Assembly: GCF_000004195.4 (NCBI RefSeq)
Contig: NC_030680.2
Coordinates: forward strand, 150,869,663 to 150,933,662
DNA: 64,000 bases
Source of the DNA: Xenopus tropicalis
Lineage: Eukaryota > Chordata > Amphibia > Anura > Pipidae
Direction: 5' to 3'
Numbering within the stretch: position 1 is the first letter of the stretch; the number at the start of each line of letters is the position of its first letter. A program made the translations under genes and the position numbers. Shown here piece after piece: positions 10,770 to 24,400 of the stretch. A model generated the notes under the pieces. The model made no database searches. It had not been told where the DNA came from and worked only from the letters and a program-made list of their open reading frames with translations.

Positions 10770-10925
10770 GTGATCCCCAACCAGTGGCTCGGGGGCAACC
10801 TGTTGCTCCCCAACCCCTTGGATGTTGCTCTCAGTGCCCCCAAACCAGAGAGTTATTTTTGAATTCCTGACTTGGGGGCAAGTTTTGGTTGCTTGTGTTG
10901 CTCCCCAAGAAAGGTTGGGGAGCCC
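10770..10925 (-). mobile_element. Partial hAT-like MITE (CAGTGATCCCCAACC end)
   Basis: The sequence begins CAGTGATCCCCAACCAGTGG and contains TTGGATGTTGCTCTCAGTGC. It is the reverse of the element at 29,372-29,676, with the middle deleted. The terminal CAGTGATCCCCAACC resembles TIRs of vertebrate hAT elements. Confidence 0.6.
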
Positions 10926-10927
10926 TG

Positions 10928-11766
10928 TGTTAGTGTGTCAGGGTCAGTCTCCCCCAGCGAGTCAGGTCTGTCAGGCTGCTGCCCTGTGTTAGTGTTTCAG
11001 GGGTCAGTCTCCCCCAGCGAGTCAGGTCTGTCAGGCTGCTGCCTTGTGTTACAGTGTTTCAGGGGTCAGTCTCCCCCAGCGAGTCAGGTCTGTCAGGCTG
11101 CTGCCTTGTGTTACATTGTTTCAGGGGTCAGTCGCCCCCAGCGAGTCAGGTCTGTCAGGCTGCTGCCTTGTGTTACAGTGTTTCAGGGGTCAGTCTCCCC
11201 CAGCGAGTCAGGTCTGTCAGGCTGCTGCCTTGTGTTTCAGGGGTCAGTCTCCCCCAGCGAGTCAGGTCTGTCAGGCTGCTGCCTTGTGTTACACTGTTTC
11301 AGGGGTCATTCTCCCCCAGCGGGTCAGGTCTGTCAGGCTGCTGCCTTGTGTTACACTGTTTCAGGGGTCATTCTCCCCCAGCGAGTCAGGTCTGTCAGGC
11401 TGCTGCCTTGTGTTACACTGTTTCAGGGGTCATTCTCCCCCAGCGGGTCAGGTCTGTCAGGCTGCTGCCTTGTGTTTCAGGGGTCAGTCTTCCCCAGCGA
11501 GTCAGGTCTGTCAGGCTGCTGCCTTGTGTTACACTGTTTCAGGAGTCAGTCTCCCCCAGCGAGTCAGGTCTGTCAGGCTGCTGCCTTGTGTTACACTGTT
11601 TCAGGGGTCAGTCTTCCCCAGCGAGTCAGGTCTGTCAGGCTGCTGCCTTGTGTTACACTGTTTCAGGGGTCAGTCTCCCCCAGCGAGTCAGGTCTGTCAG
11701 GCTGCTGCCTTGTGTTACACTGTTTCAGGGGTCAGTCTCCCCCAGCGAGTCAGGTCTGTCAGGCCC
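10928..11766. repeat. ~62-bp minisatellite in bicd2 intron 5
   Basis: About 14 tandem units containing GTCAGTCTCCCCCAGCGAGT and CAGGTCTGTCAGGCTGCTGC. Most are about 62 bp; a few are shorter and lack the TTACACTG piece. Each unit carries TGTTTCAG|GGG, a weak acceptor-like motif. Three plus frames are open and repetitive, and I treat them as non-coding. Confidence 0.94.
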
Positions 11767-13194
<1,428 letters not shown>

Positions 13195-13917
13195 TGTTCA
13201 CCTTTGAGTTAACTTTTAGTATGATGTAGAGAGTGATATTCTGAGGCAATTTGCAATTGGTCTTTATTTTTTTCAATGATTTCAGCAACTCCAGTTTTGA
13301 ATTTCAGAAGCTCTTAAGTTGCTAGGGTCTCGATTACCTTAGCAACCAGGGAGTGGTTTGAATAGGAGACTGGTATATGAATAGGGGAGGGGCTGAATAG
13401 AAAGATAAGGAATAAAAAGTACCAATAACAATAAAACTGGAGCCTCACAGAGCAATAGGGTTTGGCTGCCGGGGTCAGTGACCCCCATTTGAAAGCTGCA
13501 AAGAGGCAGAAGAAGAAGGGAAATAATTCAAAAACTATAACAAATAAAGTCAGAAGAAGAAGGCGAATATTTCCCTATATAACCCACTTTTTTGGGTTTG
13601 GCTGAACCCCCGAACCCACCCTGACAGATTCTGCCCAATCCTAATTAGCATATGGTAATTAGGATCGGAAGGGGTTAAAAATTGCTGCGCTGCGCACGCT
13701 ACAAATTTTTTCCCCCCTGACCATTTACCGTGGGACCGTGGATACGGGCGAAACCGAATCCTTCAACAGAAGCCTGGATTCGGCCCGAATCCCAAACCGA
13801 GACTGGGATTCAGTGCATCCCTAATAAAGTGAATAATGAAGACCAATTGAAAAGTTGCTTTAAATTGGCCATTCTATAACATATTAAGTTATTCTAAAGG
13901 TGAACCCACCCCTTTAA
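13195..13917. mobile_element. T2-type MITE with nested hAT-like insert
   Basis: Bounded by TTAA on both sides, with terminal inverted repeats TTAAAGGGGATGTTCACCTT and AAGGTGAACCCACCCCTTTAA. The internal motifs TTTGCAATTGGTC, GTCAGTGACCCCCATTTGAA and GTTGCTAGGGTC are those of the abundant Xenopus T2 MITE family. Positions about 13,577-13,824 are a separate element ending in GATTCAGTGCATCCCTAA (hAT-like), inserted inside. It lies in bicd2 intron 6. Confidence 0.85.
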
Positions 13918-14052
13918 CCCTTTAGTTGCCAAGTGGCAGGCAACGTTGATTCTGTTACGGGTTATTGCCGTAGGGGCACGCAGTTTAAGGGTTAAAGCTT
14001 TGGGATATAACGCCTGTGTGTAATAACCGGCTCATTGTCCGTTGGGTTTCAG

Positions 14053-14263
14053 GTGCGACGAGTACGTCACTCAGCTGGACGAGATGCAGCGGCAGCTGGC
14101 GGCGGCGGAAGACGAGAAGAAGACGCTGAACTCCCTGCTCCGTATGGCCATTCAGCAGAAGCTGGCCCTCACCCAGCGCCTGGAGCACTTGGAACTTGAT
14201 CACGAGCAGACGAGGCGCACCCGCACCAAGTCAGCGCCCAAACCCAAAAGCAGTAACCCCAGC
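14053..14263 (+). CDS. bicd2: bicd2 exon 7 (end of cargo-binding coiled coil)
   Basis: The first base completes the Arg codon split from exon 6. It then encodes [20 protein letters not shown] through [20 protein letters not shown] to KSSNPS. This is the distal half of CC3, which contains the RAB6/cargo-binding face, followed by a short basic tail. Acceptor TTGGGTTTCAG; donor AGC|GTAAGT at 14,264. Splicing from here to 18,010 gives NPS-L-stop, the short isoform ending (human ends in ...PSL). Translated length to this point, with an assumed 80-residue exon 1, is about 807. Confidence 0.97.
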
Positions 14264-14359
14264 GTAAGTCACGTGCACTCCTGCGCGGACAGGTCCGAGG
14301 CGGCGCTGCTTAATAACCAGGTGTTCTGCAGCGAGAAGTATAAGATCTGTTGTGACTAG
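14264..14359 (+). CDS. bicd2: bicd2 long-isoform tail (read-through of exon 7 donor)
   Basis: If the exon 7 donor is not used, the frame continues for 31 codons, [20 protein letters not shown] then [11 protein letters not shown], and stops at TAG (14,357-14,359). The conserved NQVFCSEK core and final CD agree with the C-terminus of mammalian BICD2 isoform 1. This is strong evidence that the read-through form is real and under selection. The donor bases GTAAGT double as the Val-Ser codons. Where such transcripts are polyadenylated is not obvious; there is no clear AATAAA close downstream. Confidence 0.85.
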   Translation, partial: VSHVHSCADRSEAALLNNQVFCSEKYKICCD

Positions 14360-16599
14360 CCGGGGCGCGCCGGGGACTCTATTCCCGCTTGTGTAGTCGG
14401 CGCTCGTGTAGCAACGTGGGTTCTTGTTCTGCTGCGTGACCCGAAGGGGATTTGTAACTGTAGCTTCGGTGTAACTAATGGAAGGGTAGTAATTAAGCCG
14501 CTGATAAGTAGATATTGGAAGGTGAATCACTGGGGTGCGGCACCCACTTTTGTTACTTATCCACTGTGCGGTGTAAGCGTATGGTGGTGGCGTTATATAG
14601 CGTGCGAGAACCGGCGCCGCCGCTGCTCTTTTGCTTGGATGCTCACAGTAACCATATAGTTGGCTCAGAACCAGCCCTTTTGCCTGTTTCTTGAAGCCTC
14701 GTTTGTATTAATCCCTTTGGGTGCATTTGTTGTACGATATTGGGGCGCAGGGTCCCACCAGGGGCAGCATGGAAATCCGACGGAACCTTGTTATCTCTGT
14801 TGTATGGTTCAGATGGATCAGCACCTAGAACGTCTATAGTTCCACTCCATAAGTGCTGTTTGGCTATTACAGTATATTAGGCCTCCACTAACTCACAGGG
14901 TTGCCAACGGCCCAACCCCTGGATACATTGCGCATATAGTCCATCAGATCAGACTGAAAATGGACCCAGAATTCTGATTCTGCAGTCTGGGAGCAGCGTT
15001 TTGGCTGTTGTTGCCCAGCCCAAAAGCTCTGTTCTGTTACAGGGCATGGTACTACCCCTGTTTATAAGTCGGGTTGCACGGCGGAACCTTCCTTATTTGC
15101 TTGCTGCCAGTGGGAGCGGCCATCTTGCTGCCAGTGGGAGCGGCCATCTTGCTGCCAGTGGGAGCGGCCATCTTGCTGGCGTTGCCTTGCAAGCTCTCCG
15201 CGGACTACAGAAGCATGATCTCTCTATGACCACTAAGGGTGCTCTTGCTTTTTAGTCTAGGAGATCTTACCTGCGCCGTACCGTCAGAGTGTCGGAATAG
15301 TCCCGGCTTATAAACAGGGCGTAGCCTCCCATTAAAAGGGTTGAACCTAAAGTGAACGTTTCAGTTCCATTAATGACCAAAAAAGATGCCCGTTCCCTCT
15401 GACTGGGCGACTAGTTGTGCCCGTATGGCATTTCTGTAGGTGTCACCGAGGGCCAGTAGTTTAAGTGACTTCAAAGCCAGAAAGTGGTTTCCTTGGTGTT
15501 AATGAGAGCACAGTCAGGGTGCGGGACCCAAGGTGGGGGTTTAACACCCAGGAACCATGTTATATATAAATATATGCAAGCACAGACCTAACAGGGCTCT
15601 ACATTATGGGAATGGGGGGGGGTTAAACCTCTTTGGGGAAAAAAATGAGAATTTCACTTGGGGTTCACTAGTAAGAATAGTGTCCTGACTGTGCAAAGGC
15701 ACAAGTCTACTGCAAGGTATCTGATTCGCCGATATCTCTGCTTTTGTTTTGGGGGGGGGGGGGGGGGGGGGATAATTCAAGTGCCTGATTAGCCAGTGAT
15801 TAGCAATTCTCTAATAATGTAAAGCCCTGTTGGTTTTTTTGTAGTTTTTTTCCCAGAGAAATTTTGTACATAAAGCTTAAAATGCATATTGCAAGACTTA
15901 ACTCTTTACTGCCTGCCGGAGTGTTTGAACCCGCCATCACCCCTTTTTCTCGTAGGTTGCCAACCCCTTGCCATCGTCACGTCCCTCTGCCTTTAAATAG
16001 TCACGGGAAATTTGCCCGCCCCGTGCTAACGGAAGGTAACAGAACCCCCCCCCCCCGCAATCATATGTCATTCCGTGTGGCGCTGCAGTTAATGGGAATA
16101 ATAATCCCCCGGATTTGTGCATGGGGGGCATCCCCGGGCTTAACGCTGTGTGTTGATTGCTAGCTTCGCTTCCAAGGATTAATCCAAAATGACAATTTAG
16201 GACTTTGTACTTAACGTTCCGCCGTATCTCGGTTCTAAGAGCGACGGCGCTGGGAGCATTAGTAGCCGGAACCCCCACTCACACTCCACGAAGCGATAGA
16301 GACTTACAGAGCTGAGCCGCCTTTATATAAAGATGCTGACGAGAAATTGTCATTAAATGAAAGAGAGAGATGATTTGGCTCCTCGCGAGCAAAGGATTAA
16401 ATATCAGTCAGGATTTCCCCATAATCCTCTTTGATTATTGGGTGTCACTGTGTTAAAAAGGATAAAATATCCCAATTATAATTCGGCCTCATTTCCCTCA
16501 GACAGCTGCCATAGTGTTTGTATGATCTCCTCGGACAGTGATTCGTGCAGCGCCCCTAGTGGTCATAAGCAGATGGTGCTGCTTCGCCTACTGTCTTCC
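14360..16599. other. bicd2: bicd2 intron 7 / long-isoform 3'UTR
   Basis: This is intron for the short isoform and 3'UTR for the long one. A 24-bp motif (CTTGCTGCCAGTGGGAGCGG...) repeats about three times at 15,100-15,178. A run of about 20 G is at 15,752-15,771. The stretch 16,260-16,500 is complex, with ATTAAATG, CTTTGATTATTGG and TAAAATATCCCAATTAT motifs, and could be a conserved non-coding element. No further exon recognised. Confidence 0.5.
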
Positions 16600-17022
16600 T
16601 AAAATGGCTTTTAGTATGTTATAGAATGGTCATTTCTAAGCAACTTTTCAATTGGTCTTCATTATTTATTTGTTATAGTTTTTGGATTATTTGCCTTCTT
16701 CTTCCAAATCTTTGCAGTTTTCAAATAGGGGTCACTGACCCCGGCAGCCAAACCCTATTGCTCTGTGAGGCTCCAGCTTTATTGTTATTGTTACTTTTTG
16801 TAACTTTCTTTTCTATTCAGTCCCTCTCCTATTTATATACCAAACCACTCCCTGGTTGCTAAGGTAACTTGGACCCTAGCAACCAGATAGCTGCTGAACT
16901 GATAATAAGAGAACTAAAAAAATCTCTAAGTAATAAAAAAATGAAGACCAATTGCAATTATCTCAGAATATCACTCTCTACATCATACTTAAAGTTTACA
17001 CAAAGGTGAACAACCCCTTTAC
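16600..17022. mobile_element. T2-type MITE, left-truncated, in bicd2 intron 7
   Basis: Contains CAATTGGTCTTCATTATTTA, GGGGTCACTGACCCCGGCAG, CCAAACCCTATTGCTCTGTG and GGTGAACAACCCCTTTACCC. It is the same family as 13,195-13,917, in the opposite orientation. The left TTAA terminus is not visible. Confidence 0.82.
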
Positions 17023-18009
17023 CCCTTGGCATACAGTATGGCCGCTCATGCATAAAAGCAAACCTATGGAGGAAGTTTTCTGTGCATAATATTGCAGCTC
17101 CCACCCTTCTCTTATACAGAGACGGAATATTGTGCACAATAAATACCCCCCTACTGCACTGTCTGAGGGAAACATGGCGGCCAGAACCCAATTAGGTATC
17201 AGGCTGAATGTAAAGCAGTGATCCCTCTTTATTCATCACCTTTGAACTGGTATGGGGCCAAGGGCTTGCTGGGGATGCTGGGAGTTGGAATGGGTGCAGG
17301 TATTGCTGTTGTGCAGATATTCACTTATTGCTAGAGGCTTATAAATCAGGAATAGGGGGAAATCTTACTTCAGTGTCGGCTCCTTGTGAGATCTATAAAC
17401 CCGCAGCCAAGGGAACCGTCCCTTATGGGGATAACATGCCGGGAGTTGCAGGTTGAGGAATTGGCGCCGAGAGTAAATGAGCCCATGGAACGAGGCTCGG
17501 TTCCGGCACAGCACTGCCCTCGTCATCTGTTAATTAACTCGCCCGTCATTTTGCTTTTTGTGATTGATTTCGGGCCCGGTCTAGCCAATGTTGGTTCCAC
17601 TCTCTGATTATCTTGACTAAAGCATGAACACTTCTCTCCGAATGACCTACCTCGTCTGAATGGACACAATGCTTAGAGTTTCCCACTGGCCGCGGCTGCA
17701 TGGCTCTGCATGTCTCTGAGGACCTTATGCTTCACACACACATACATGTATATGTCAACCTTCCTCTGTGCTTGCTGCCGCCTCTCGGAGCTTCAGCAAC
17801 TCTGCTCAACACTTGTAAGAACTCCACTTCCAGCCACTATTGGACCCGCGGACCTTCTATGGGTTCCTCAGGCCTTGCCTGTCCCTCTGGGAACTAACCA
17901 GTACCAGCTTTTGTTTCCAAACTAACCCGCTCCGCTCAATTTTCAATTCACTTCCCCAATGTCAACTCTCTAATATCTTATTTTGTTTTGTCCCCATTTT
18001 ATTTTTTAG
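17023..18009. other. bicd2: End of bicd2 intron 7
   Basis: Intronic sequence with no recognised element. It ends in a strong T-rich acceptor (TGTCCCCATTTTATTTTTTAG) before 18,010. Confidence 0.6.
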
Positions 18010-18015
18010 CTGTAG
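18010..18015 (+). CDS. bicd2: bicd2 exon 8 coding part (Leu-stop)
   Basis: CTG TAG directly after a strong acceptor. Joined in phase 0 to exon 7, it gives ...NPSL-stop, the same ending as the short human isoform (824 residues). The predicted frog short form is about 808 residues. Confidence 0.87.
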   Translation: M

Positions 18016-18034
18016 AAGACGTATCCGTCCAGTG

Positions 18035-18067
18035 CGTTTGGGTCACTCTTAGCGGTGACCCAAAACG
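18035..18067 (+). promoter_or_regulatory. bicd2: Stem-loop just after the bicd2 stop codon
   Basis: TTTGGGTCAC (18,037-18,046) and GTGACCCAAA (18,055-18,064) are perfect reverse complements. They form a 10-bp stem with an eight-base loop, TCTTAGCG, extendable by two GC pairs around one bulged A. Function unknown. Confidence 0.6.
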
Positions 18068-19968
18068 GAAAAACCACTACACGTCCCGTTAATCTGTTTC
18101 TGGGGCTTTTATCCTTTGTAGGCTCTAAATTAAAGCTTTAACCATAAAGTGCTGCTGATTTTGGAAGATCCCTTACAAGTGCTGAACAAATAATAAACTC
18201 TCGACGTCCGAGCTCCGGGTGTACTCAGCGCCGGCAAACCGGGGGAGTCCATACACTTTACATCCTATATTAAACTTGTTTCTGGTTTGTTTTCTGTTAT
18301 TATTTTTTTATTTGTTTTTAAAAAACCTGTGCACTTTTTAATATTTTTTTTAATATTCTACTTTATATTTTATGTAGAATGGTGTTAGGTAATCCAAATT
18401 ACCCACGGCCGTTCCAAACACGGGGGTGTTCTACATTGACGGCTGATCTCCGTGTTAGTATTATGCTTTGTACTTGTTGATTTTGGCATCAGCATGTTGC
18501 AGGGATTTGTTTTGTTTTTTTTATTAATGATTTAACACATGCTTTGGCGTTCAGTAAAAAATATATATTATATATAATTATATATGTTCTGTGCAGCTTT
18601 TGTTTGTCAGTATAATACGTTTAGGTTTGTGGTTTTTTTTAACTGCCATATTCATGAAAAAAACAAAAATCCAGGGTCTCCAAATTCTGGGGGTTTCATT
18701 ATGCTGTTATTATTCTTAGGAATAGTTTAACGTAACAAGAAGAAAACTTGACTTTGCTTCGGTTAAAAACAGTAATAGGCACTTGAAACGATATATATGT
18801 AATAAGTAGTATTACCTAAAAGTCAAGGATTGCTGACGAACAGAATTTTCTACAACTGTAGCAGTGAAATTCCAAATTGGAATTGTTTTATTTCATTTTT
18901 TACTTTGTACGGTGCCAAATTCCGGCACATCTAGCGAGAGAGACAAATTCTTTCTACACTTTTGTTACAAACAAAAAAACCGACGGTGCCTTTTTTTTTT
19001 TTTTTTTAATTTCTTTTTAATCACGGAGGGAATTGTAGTTAAGGTGAAAACTAGAAAACACTTTGAGAATTTTGAAAAGGTTCAAAGCAAATTGCCGAGC
19101 AATAAATGCAAACAGGGAACTCACCGTAGATATTTTTAACCTTCGTCTATATTTGCAAAAAAGAAAGAAAATTGTAAAAAATTCAGTTGGTCAGTGATTC
19201 TTGGAAACGCCGATCTTCAGGGATCGAAAAAACGGTTTGTCAACCAAAGCCAATAGCTTTTGAACTTTCGCAGATACATTTGTAGAAGCGGAAACCGCAG
19301 ATATATGCGGGGAAAATCCGGTGGTATAATAGCTTCTTTCTAAAGGTGGTGGACTGTGTCTAACCATAATAATGTTGGCAAATGTGGAAAAAATGTTAAA
19401 AAATGCAAAAAAAAAAAAAAAAAAAACAAGTATTAATATTCAATCTTGCATGTTGTATTCAATCACTGTTGTTTTCAGGAAACAGAAAGTGAGAGGCATC
19501 AACAAGCGCAGCCATGTTTGTTGAGGCCGAGGCGAATGTTTTAATTGGTACTCAGTCGCCGTCATTTCTGTCTAAGGGACGGGGAAAAAAAAAAGCTTTG
19601 AAAATTTAAGTATTGTCAACCGTCAAATTTTGAAAAAAAAAAACGAAGATTTCTGTTTGCTGGAAAAACTGAAGACTTTTTTTTTAATGTTATCGCCTTT
19701 TTACAGTATTGATTCTTAAACTGTTGTTACTGCAGATTTGTTTCCTTTATGTGGGTATTTATTTGAAATGATTTCATAAAGTACTGTATTATGTTAATGT
19801 GCATTACCTTGGGTGGCAAAGTCGTTGCTATGTCGTATGCACGGAGATTTGGCCACGTGAGCTGACACAAAGCTGCTCGTGTAACGGTTTGTTTAGCGAG
19901 CGAGGCGCGTTAATGAGCTATTAATACAAGGCTGTGCGTAGAGGCTGTGTAAGGTAGTCACATGTATC

Positions 19969-19974
19969 AATAAA
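19969..19974 (+). promoter_or_regulatory. bicd2: Likely main bicd2 poly(A) signal
   Basis: AATAAA in TATCAATAAAGGTGATAAAA, followed about 25 bases later by GCTCTGTGTCTTT, a GT/T-rich downstream element. Repeat-type sequence resumes soon afterwards. Confidence 0.75.
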
Positions 19975-19990
19975 GGTGATAAAAGGCCCC

Positions 19991-21449
19991 GGGCTCTGTG
20001 TCTTTATTCATTATATGTGGTGAAAGAAAGGTACAAACTCAGTATCTTTATCAAAAAGGTCTATTCAAATACAGCCATAAGCACTTACAGAAACGCTGCA
20101 CTCTGTCAAAAGATTTGTTGTGTCTTTTTTCCTGTGCCACAGACACACAGCTCTCTCCCCTCTCCTGCTCCCCCTCCCTCAAGAATACTAAGAACTCCTC
20201 CCCCCTTAGGAATGTGGATCTGAGCCAATCAGCTGGAAGCTTCCTTATAGTCTTACGAACTGAGCATGTACACTGGTCTTGGTCTTGGTGCAGGAGTGAG
20301 GCATTGTGGGAACACAGCTCAGTGTTTTTTTTTTTTTCCCTATGAGGCTTCTGATCATCTGAATGGGAGAAATATGGGGAGACTTAAGGGCACTATTGCG
20401 AGAACTGAAGGTATGCCTGAGTGTTATTCTGAGACAATTTGCAATTGGTCTTTATATTTTATTTGCAGTTTTTTAATTATTTAAGGTTTTGTTCAGCAGC
20501 TCTTAAGTTTGCATTTTTGCATAATTGCATCATTTCAGCAGCTATCTGGTTGCTAGGGTGCAATTTAACTTAGCAACAAGGCAGTGGCTTGGATAAATTT
20601 ATTGCTAAAGGCCTCTGTGTTCTCTATTGGAAAGTGCAGCCGGGCCCTGGGTGGTACCGTGTGTCTGAGCGCTAAGGGGTACACACTTCTTCTCTTTAAA
20701 TTTGCCTGGGGTATACATACATCACCCCTTTATCTCATATAATGGATTTTATCTGACTGATTGTAATCATTTCCAAACCCTTAGATACATAAGCAAATTC
20801 CTAGAAACCGAATAACCTGAAAGAAAAAATGTCACCTACCTTTGTTTGGTGCTGTGTCGCCATTCAGGTTGTTGGATTTAGTGAGGCTGAACCCTATAAT
20901 TAATCCAGACTATAAAAAAATGCACTAGGCCCAATTCTGTATCCATGGTTTCCTAATAAATAAAAATCTACACTTTTCAGAGTATTTATACAGTCAGTTC
21001 CCTGTAGGGATGCATCCAATCCAGGATTTGTTCCGGCATTTTTCAGCAGGATCTGAATCCTACAAATCACATGACTTTTTTTGTCACATAAACACGGAAG
21101 GAGGGGGGGGGCGGGGATGAAAGGGGGTGGCCTCGGGGCGCCCTATTCTGAAATCCGGCCCTGGGTATTTGGCCAAATCTTTAAAAGAATTTGGCGTTCT
21201 GCCGGATTCCAAAATGGTGGATTCGGTGCCTCCCTAATACCATGTGTTAATTACTCACAGGGGCTGCCATTTCTGGTTGAGGCCCTTGTAGATATGAGCT
21301 TGAACCAGTGAATGGAACATACTGAGCAGTAACATTAATGTTCCCTCCCTGATAACTAGCAATGTGCAGGTAACCTACAGCTCCCTCAGGAAATTCTGTT
21401 TTTTGTCTTTTGTATAAGAGCAATTACTGTCTGGGACTTCAGTGCTCCA
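19991..21449. other. Post-gene region with T2 and hAT-like fragments
   Basis: About 20,425-20,600 is a T2-type MITE fragment (TTTGCAATTGGTCTTTAT, GCTATCTGGTTGCTAGGG). About 21,006-21,237 is a hAT-like element between TAGGGATGCATCCAATCC and GGATTCGGTGCCTCCCTAA. No gene seen. Confidence 0.65.
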
Positions 21450-24400
21450 TGTACTTCCTGGTTACCTCACAGACACACCCCCTCTCTTTGTCTTTTGTTG
21501 TAAGTACTTCCTGGTTACCTCACAGGCACACCCCCTCCCTCTGTCTTTTGTTGTAAGTACTTCCTGGTTACCTCACAGGCACACCCCCTCCCTCTGTCTT
21601 TTGTTGTAAGTACTTCCTGGTTACCTCACAGGCACACCCCCTCCCTCTGTCTTTTGTTGTAAGTACTTCCTGGTTACCATACAGACACACCCCCTCCCTC
21701 TGTCTTTTGTTGTAAGTACTTCCTGGTTACCTCACAGGCACACCCCCTCCCTCTGTCTTTTGTTGTAAGTACTTCCTGGTTACCATACAGACACACCCCC
21801 TCTCTTTGTCTTTTGTTGTAAGTACTTCCTGGTTACCTCACAGGCACACCCCCTCTCTTTGTCTTTTGTTGTAAGTACTTCCTGGTTACCATACAGACAC
21901 ACCCCCTCTCTTTGTCTTTTGTTGTAAGTACTTCCTGGTTACCTCACAGGCACACCCCCTCCCTCTGTCTTTTGTTGTAAGTACTTCCTGGTTACCTCAC
22001 AGGCACACCCCCTCCCTCTGTCTTTTGTTTAAGTACTTCCTGGTTACCATACAGACACACCCCCTCTCTTTGTCTTGTTGTAAGTACTTCCTGGTTACCA
22101 TACAGACACACCCCCTCTTGTCTTTTGTTGTAAGTACTTCCTGGTTACCATACAGACACACCCCCTCCTCTGTCTTTTGTTGTAAGTACTTCCTGGTTAC
22201 ACAGCACACCCTCCTTCTGTCTTTTGTTGTAAGTACTTCCTGGTTACCTCACAGGCACCCCTCTCTTTGTCTTTTGTTGTAAGTACTTCCTGGTTACCAT
22301 ACAGACACACCCTCCTCTGTCTTTTGTTGTAAGTACTTCCTGGTTACCTCACAGGCACACCCCCTCTCTTTGTCTTTTGTTGTAAGTACTTCCTGGTTAC
22401 CTACACCCCTCCCTCTGTCTTTTGTTGTAAGTACTTCCTGGTTGCCTCACAGGCACACCCCCTCTCTTGTCTTTTGTTGTAAGTACTTCCTGGTTACCAT
22501 ACAGACACACCCCCTCCCTCTGTCTTTTGTTGTAAGTATTCCTGGTTACCATACAGACACACCCCTCTCTTTGTCTTTTGTTGTAAGTACTTCCTGGTTA
22601 CCTCACAGGCACACACCCTCCCTCTGTCTTTTGTTGTAAGTACTTCCTGGTTACCTCACAGGACACCTCCCTCTGTCTTTTGTTGTAAGTACTTCCTGGT
22701 TACCATACAGACACACCCCCTCCCTCTGTCTTTTGTTGTAAGTACTTCCTGGTTACCTCACAGGGCCCCCTCCCCTCTGTTTTGTTGTAAGTACTTCCTG
22801 GTTACCATACAGACACACCCTTCTCTGTCTTTTGTTGTAAGTACTTCCTGGTTACCATACAGACACACCCCCTCCCTCTGTCTTTTGTTGTAAGTACTTC
22901 CTGGTTACCTCACAGGCACACCCCCTCTCTTTGTCTTTTGTTGTAAGTACTTCCTGGTTACCATACAGACACACCCCTCCTCTGTCTTTTGTTGTAAGTA
23001 CTTCCTGGTTACCTCACAGGCACACCCCTCCTCTCTGGTTACCTACTGGTTTACAGACACACACCCTCCTCTTTTTTGTTGTAAGTACTTCCTGGTTACC
23101 TCACAGGCACACCCCCTCCCTCTGTCTTTTGTTGTAAGTACTTCCTGGTTACCATACAGACACACCCCCTCCTCTGTCTTTTGTTGTAAGTACTTCCTGG
23201 TTACCATACAGACACCCCCTCTCTTTGTCTTTTGTTGTAAGTACTTCCTGGTTACCATACAGACACCCCTCCTCTGTCTTTTGTTGTAAGTACTTCCTGG
23301 TTACCTCACAGGCACACCCCCTCTTTTGTCTTTTGTTGTAAGTACTTCCTGGTTACTCACAGGCACACCCCTCTGTCTTTTGTTGTAAGTACTTCCTGGT
23401 TACCTCACAGGCACACCCCTCCCTCTGTCTTTTGTTGTAAGTACTTCCTGGTTACCATACAGCACACCCCCTCCTTCTGTCTTTTGTTGTAAGTACTTCC
23501 TGGTTACCTCACAGGCACACACCCTCCCTCTGTCTTTTGTTGTAAAGTCACCATACACCCCCTCTGTCTTTTGTTGTTAAGTACTTCCTGGTTACCATAC
23601 AGCACACCCCCTCCCTCTGTCTTTTGTTGTAAGTACTTCCTGGTTACCTCACAGGCACACCCCCTCCCTCTGTCTTTTGTTGTAAGTACTTCCTGGTTAC
23701 CATACAGACACACCCCCTCCCTCTGTCTTTTGTTGTAAGTACTTCCTGGTTACCATACAGACACACCCCCTCCCTCTGTCTTTTGTTGTAAGTACTTCCT
23801 GGTTACCTCACAGGCACACCCCCCTCTGTCTTTTTGTTGTAAGTACTTCCTGGTTACCATACAGACACACCCCTCCCTCTGTCTTTTGTTGTAAGTACTT
23901 CCTGGTTACCTCACAGGCACACCCCCTCCCTCTGTCTTTTGTTGTAAGTACTTCCTGGTTACCATAACAGACACACCCCCTCCCTCTGTCTTTTGTTGTA
24001 AGTAACTTCCTGGTTACCATACAGACACACACCCCCCTCTGTCTTTGTTGTAAGTACTTCTGTTCTCACAGGCACACCCCTCCTCTGTCTTTTGTTGTAA
24101 GTACTTCCTGGTTACCATACAGACACACCCCTCCCTCTGTCTTTTGTTGTAAGTACTTCCTGGTTACCTCACAGGCACACCCCCTCCCTTGTCTTTTGTT
24201 GTAAGTACTTCCTGGTTACCTCACAGGCACACCCCCTCCCTCTGTCTTTTGTTTGTAAGTACTTCCTGTTACCATACAGACACAACCCCTCCTCTGTCTT
24301 TTGTTGTAAGTACTTCCTGGTTACCATACAGACACACCCCCTCCCTCTGTCTTTTGTTGTAAGTACTTCCTGGTTACCTCCACAGGCACACCCCCTCCCT

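Larger units (their letters stand above)
18016..19990 (+). other. bicd2: bicd2 3'UTR (short isoform)
   Basis: About 2 kb of AT-rich sequence with long A and T runs and no repeat arrays, unlike everything around it. It starts after the stop codon and ends near the AATAAA at 19,969. Further AATAAA hexamers at 18,192 and 19,101 could give shorter ends. A stem-loop lies 20 bases after the stop (see findings). Confidence 0.75.
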
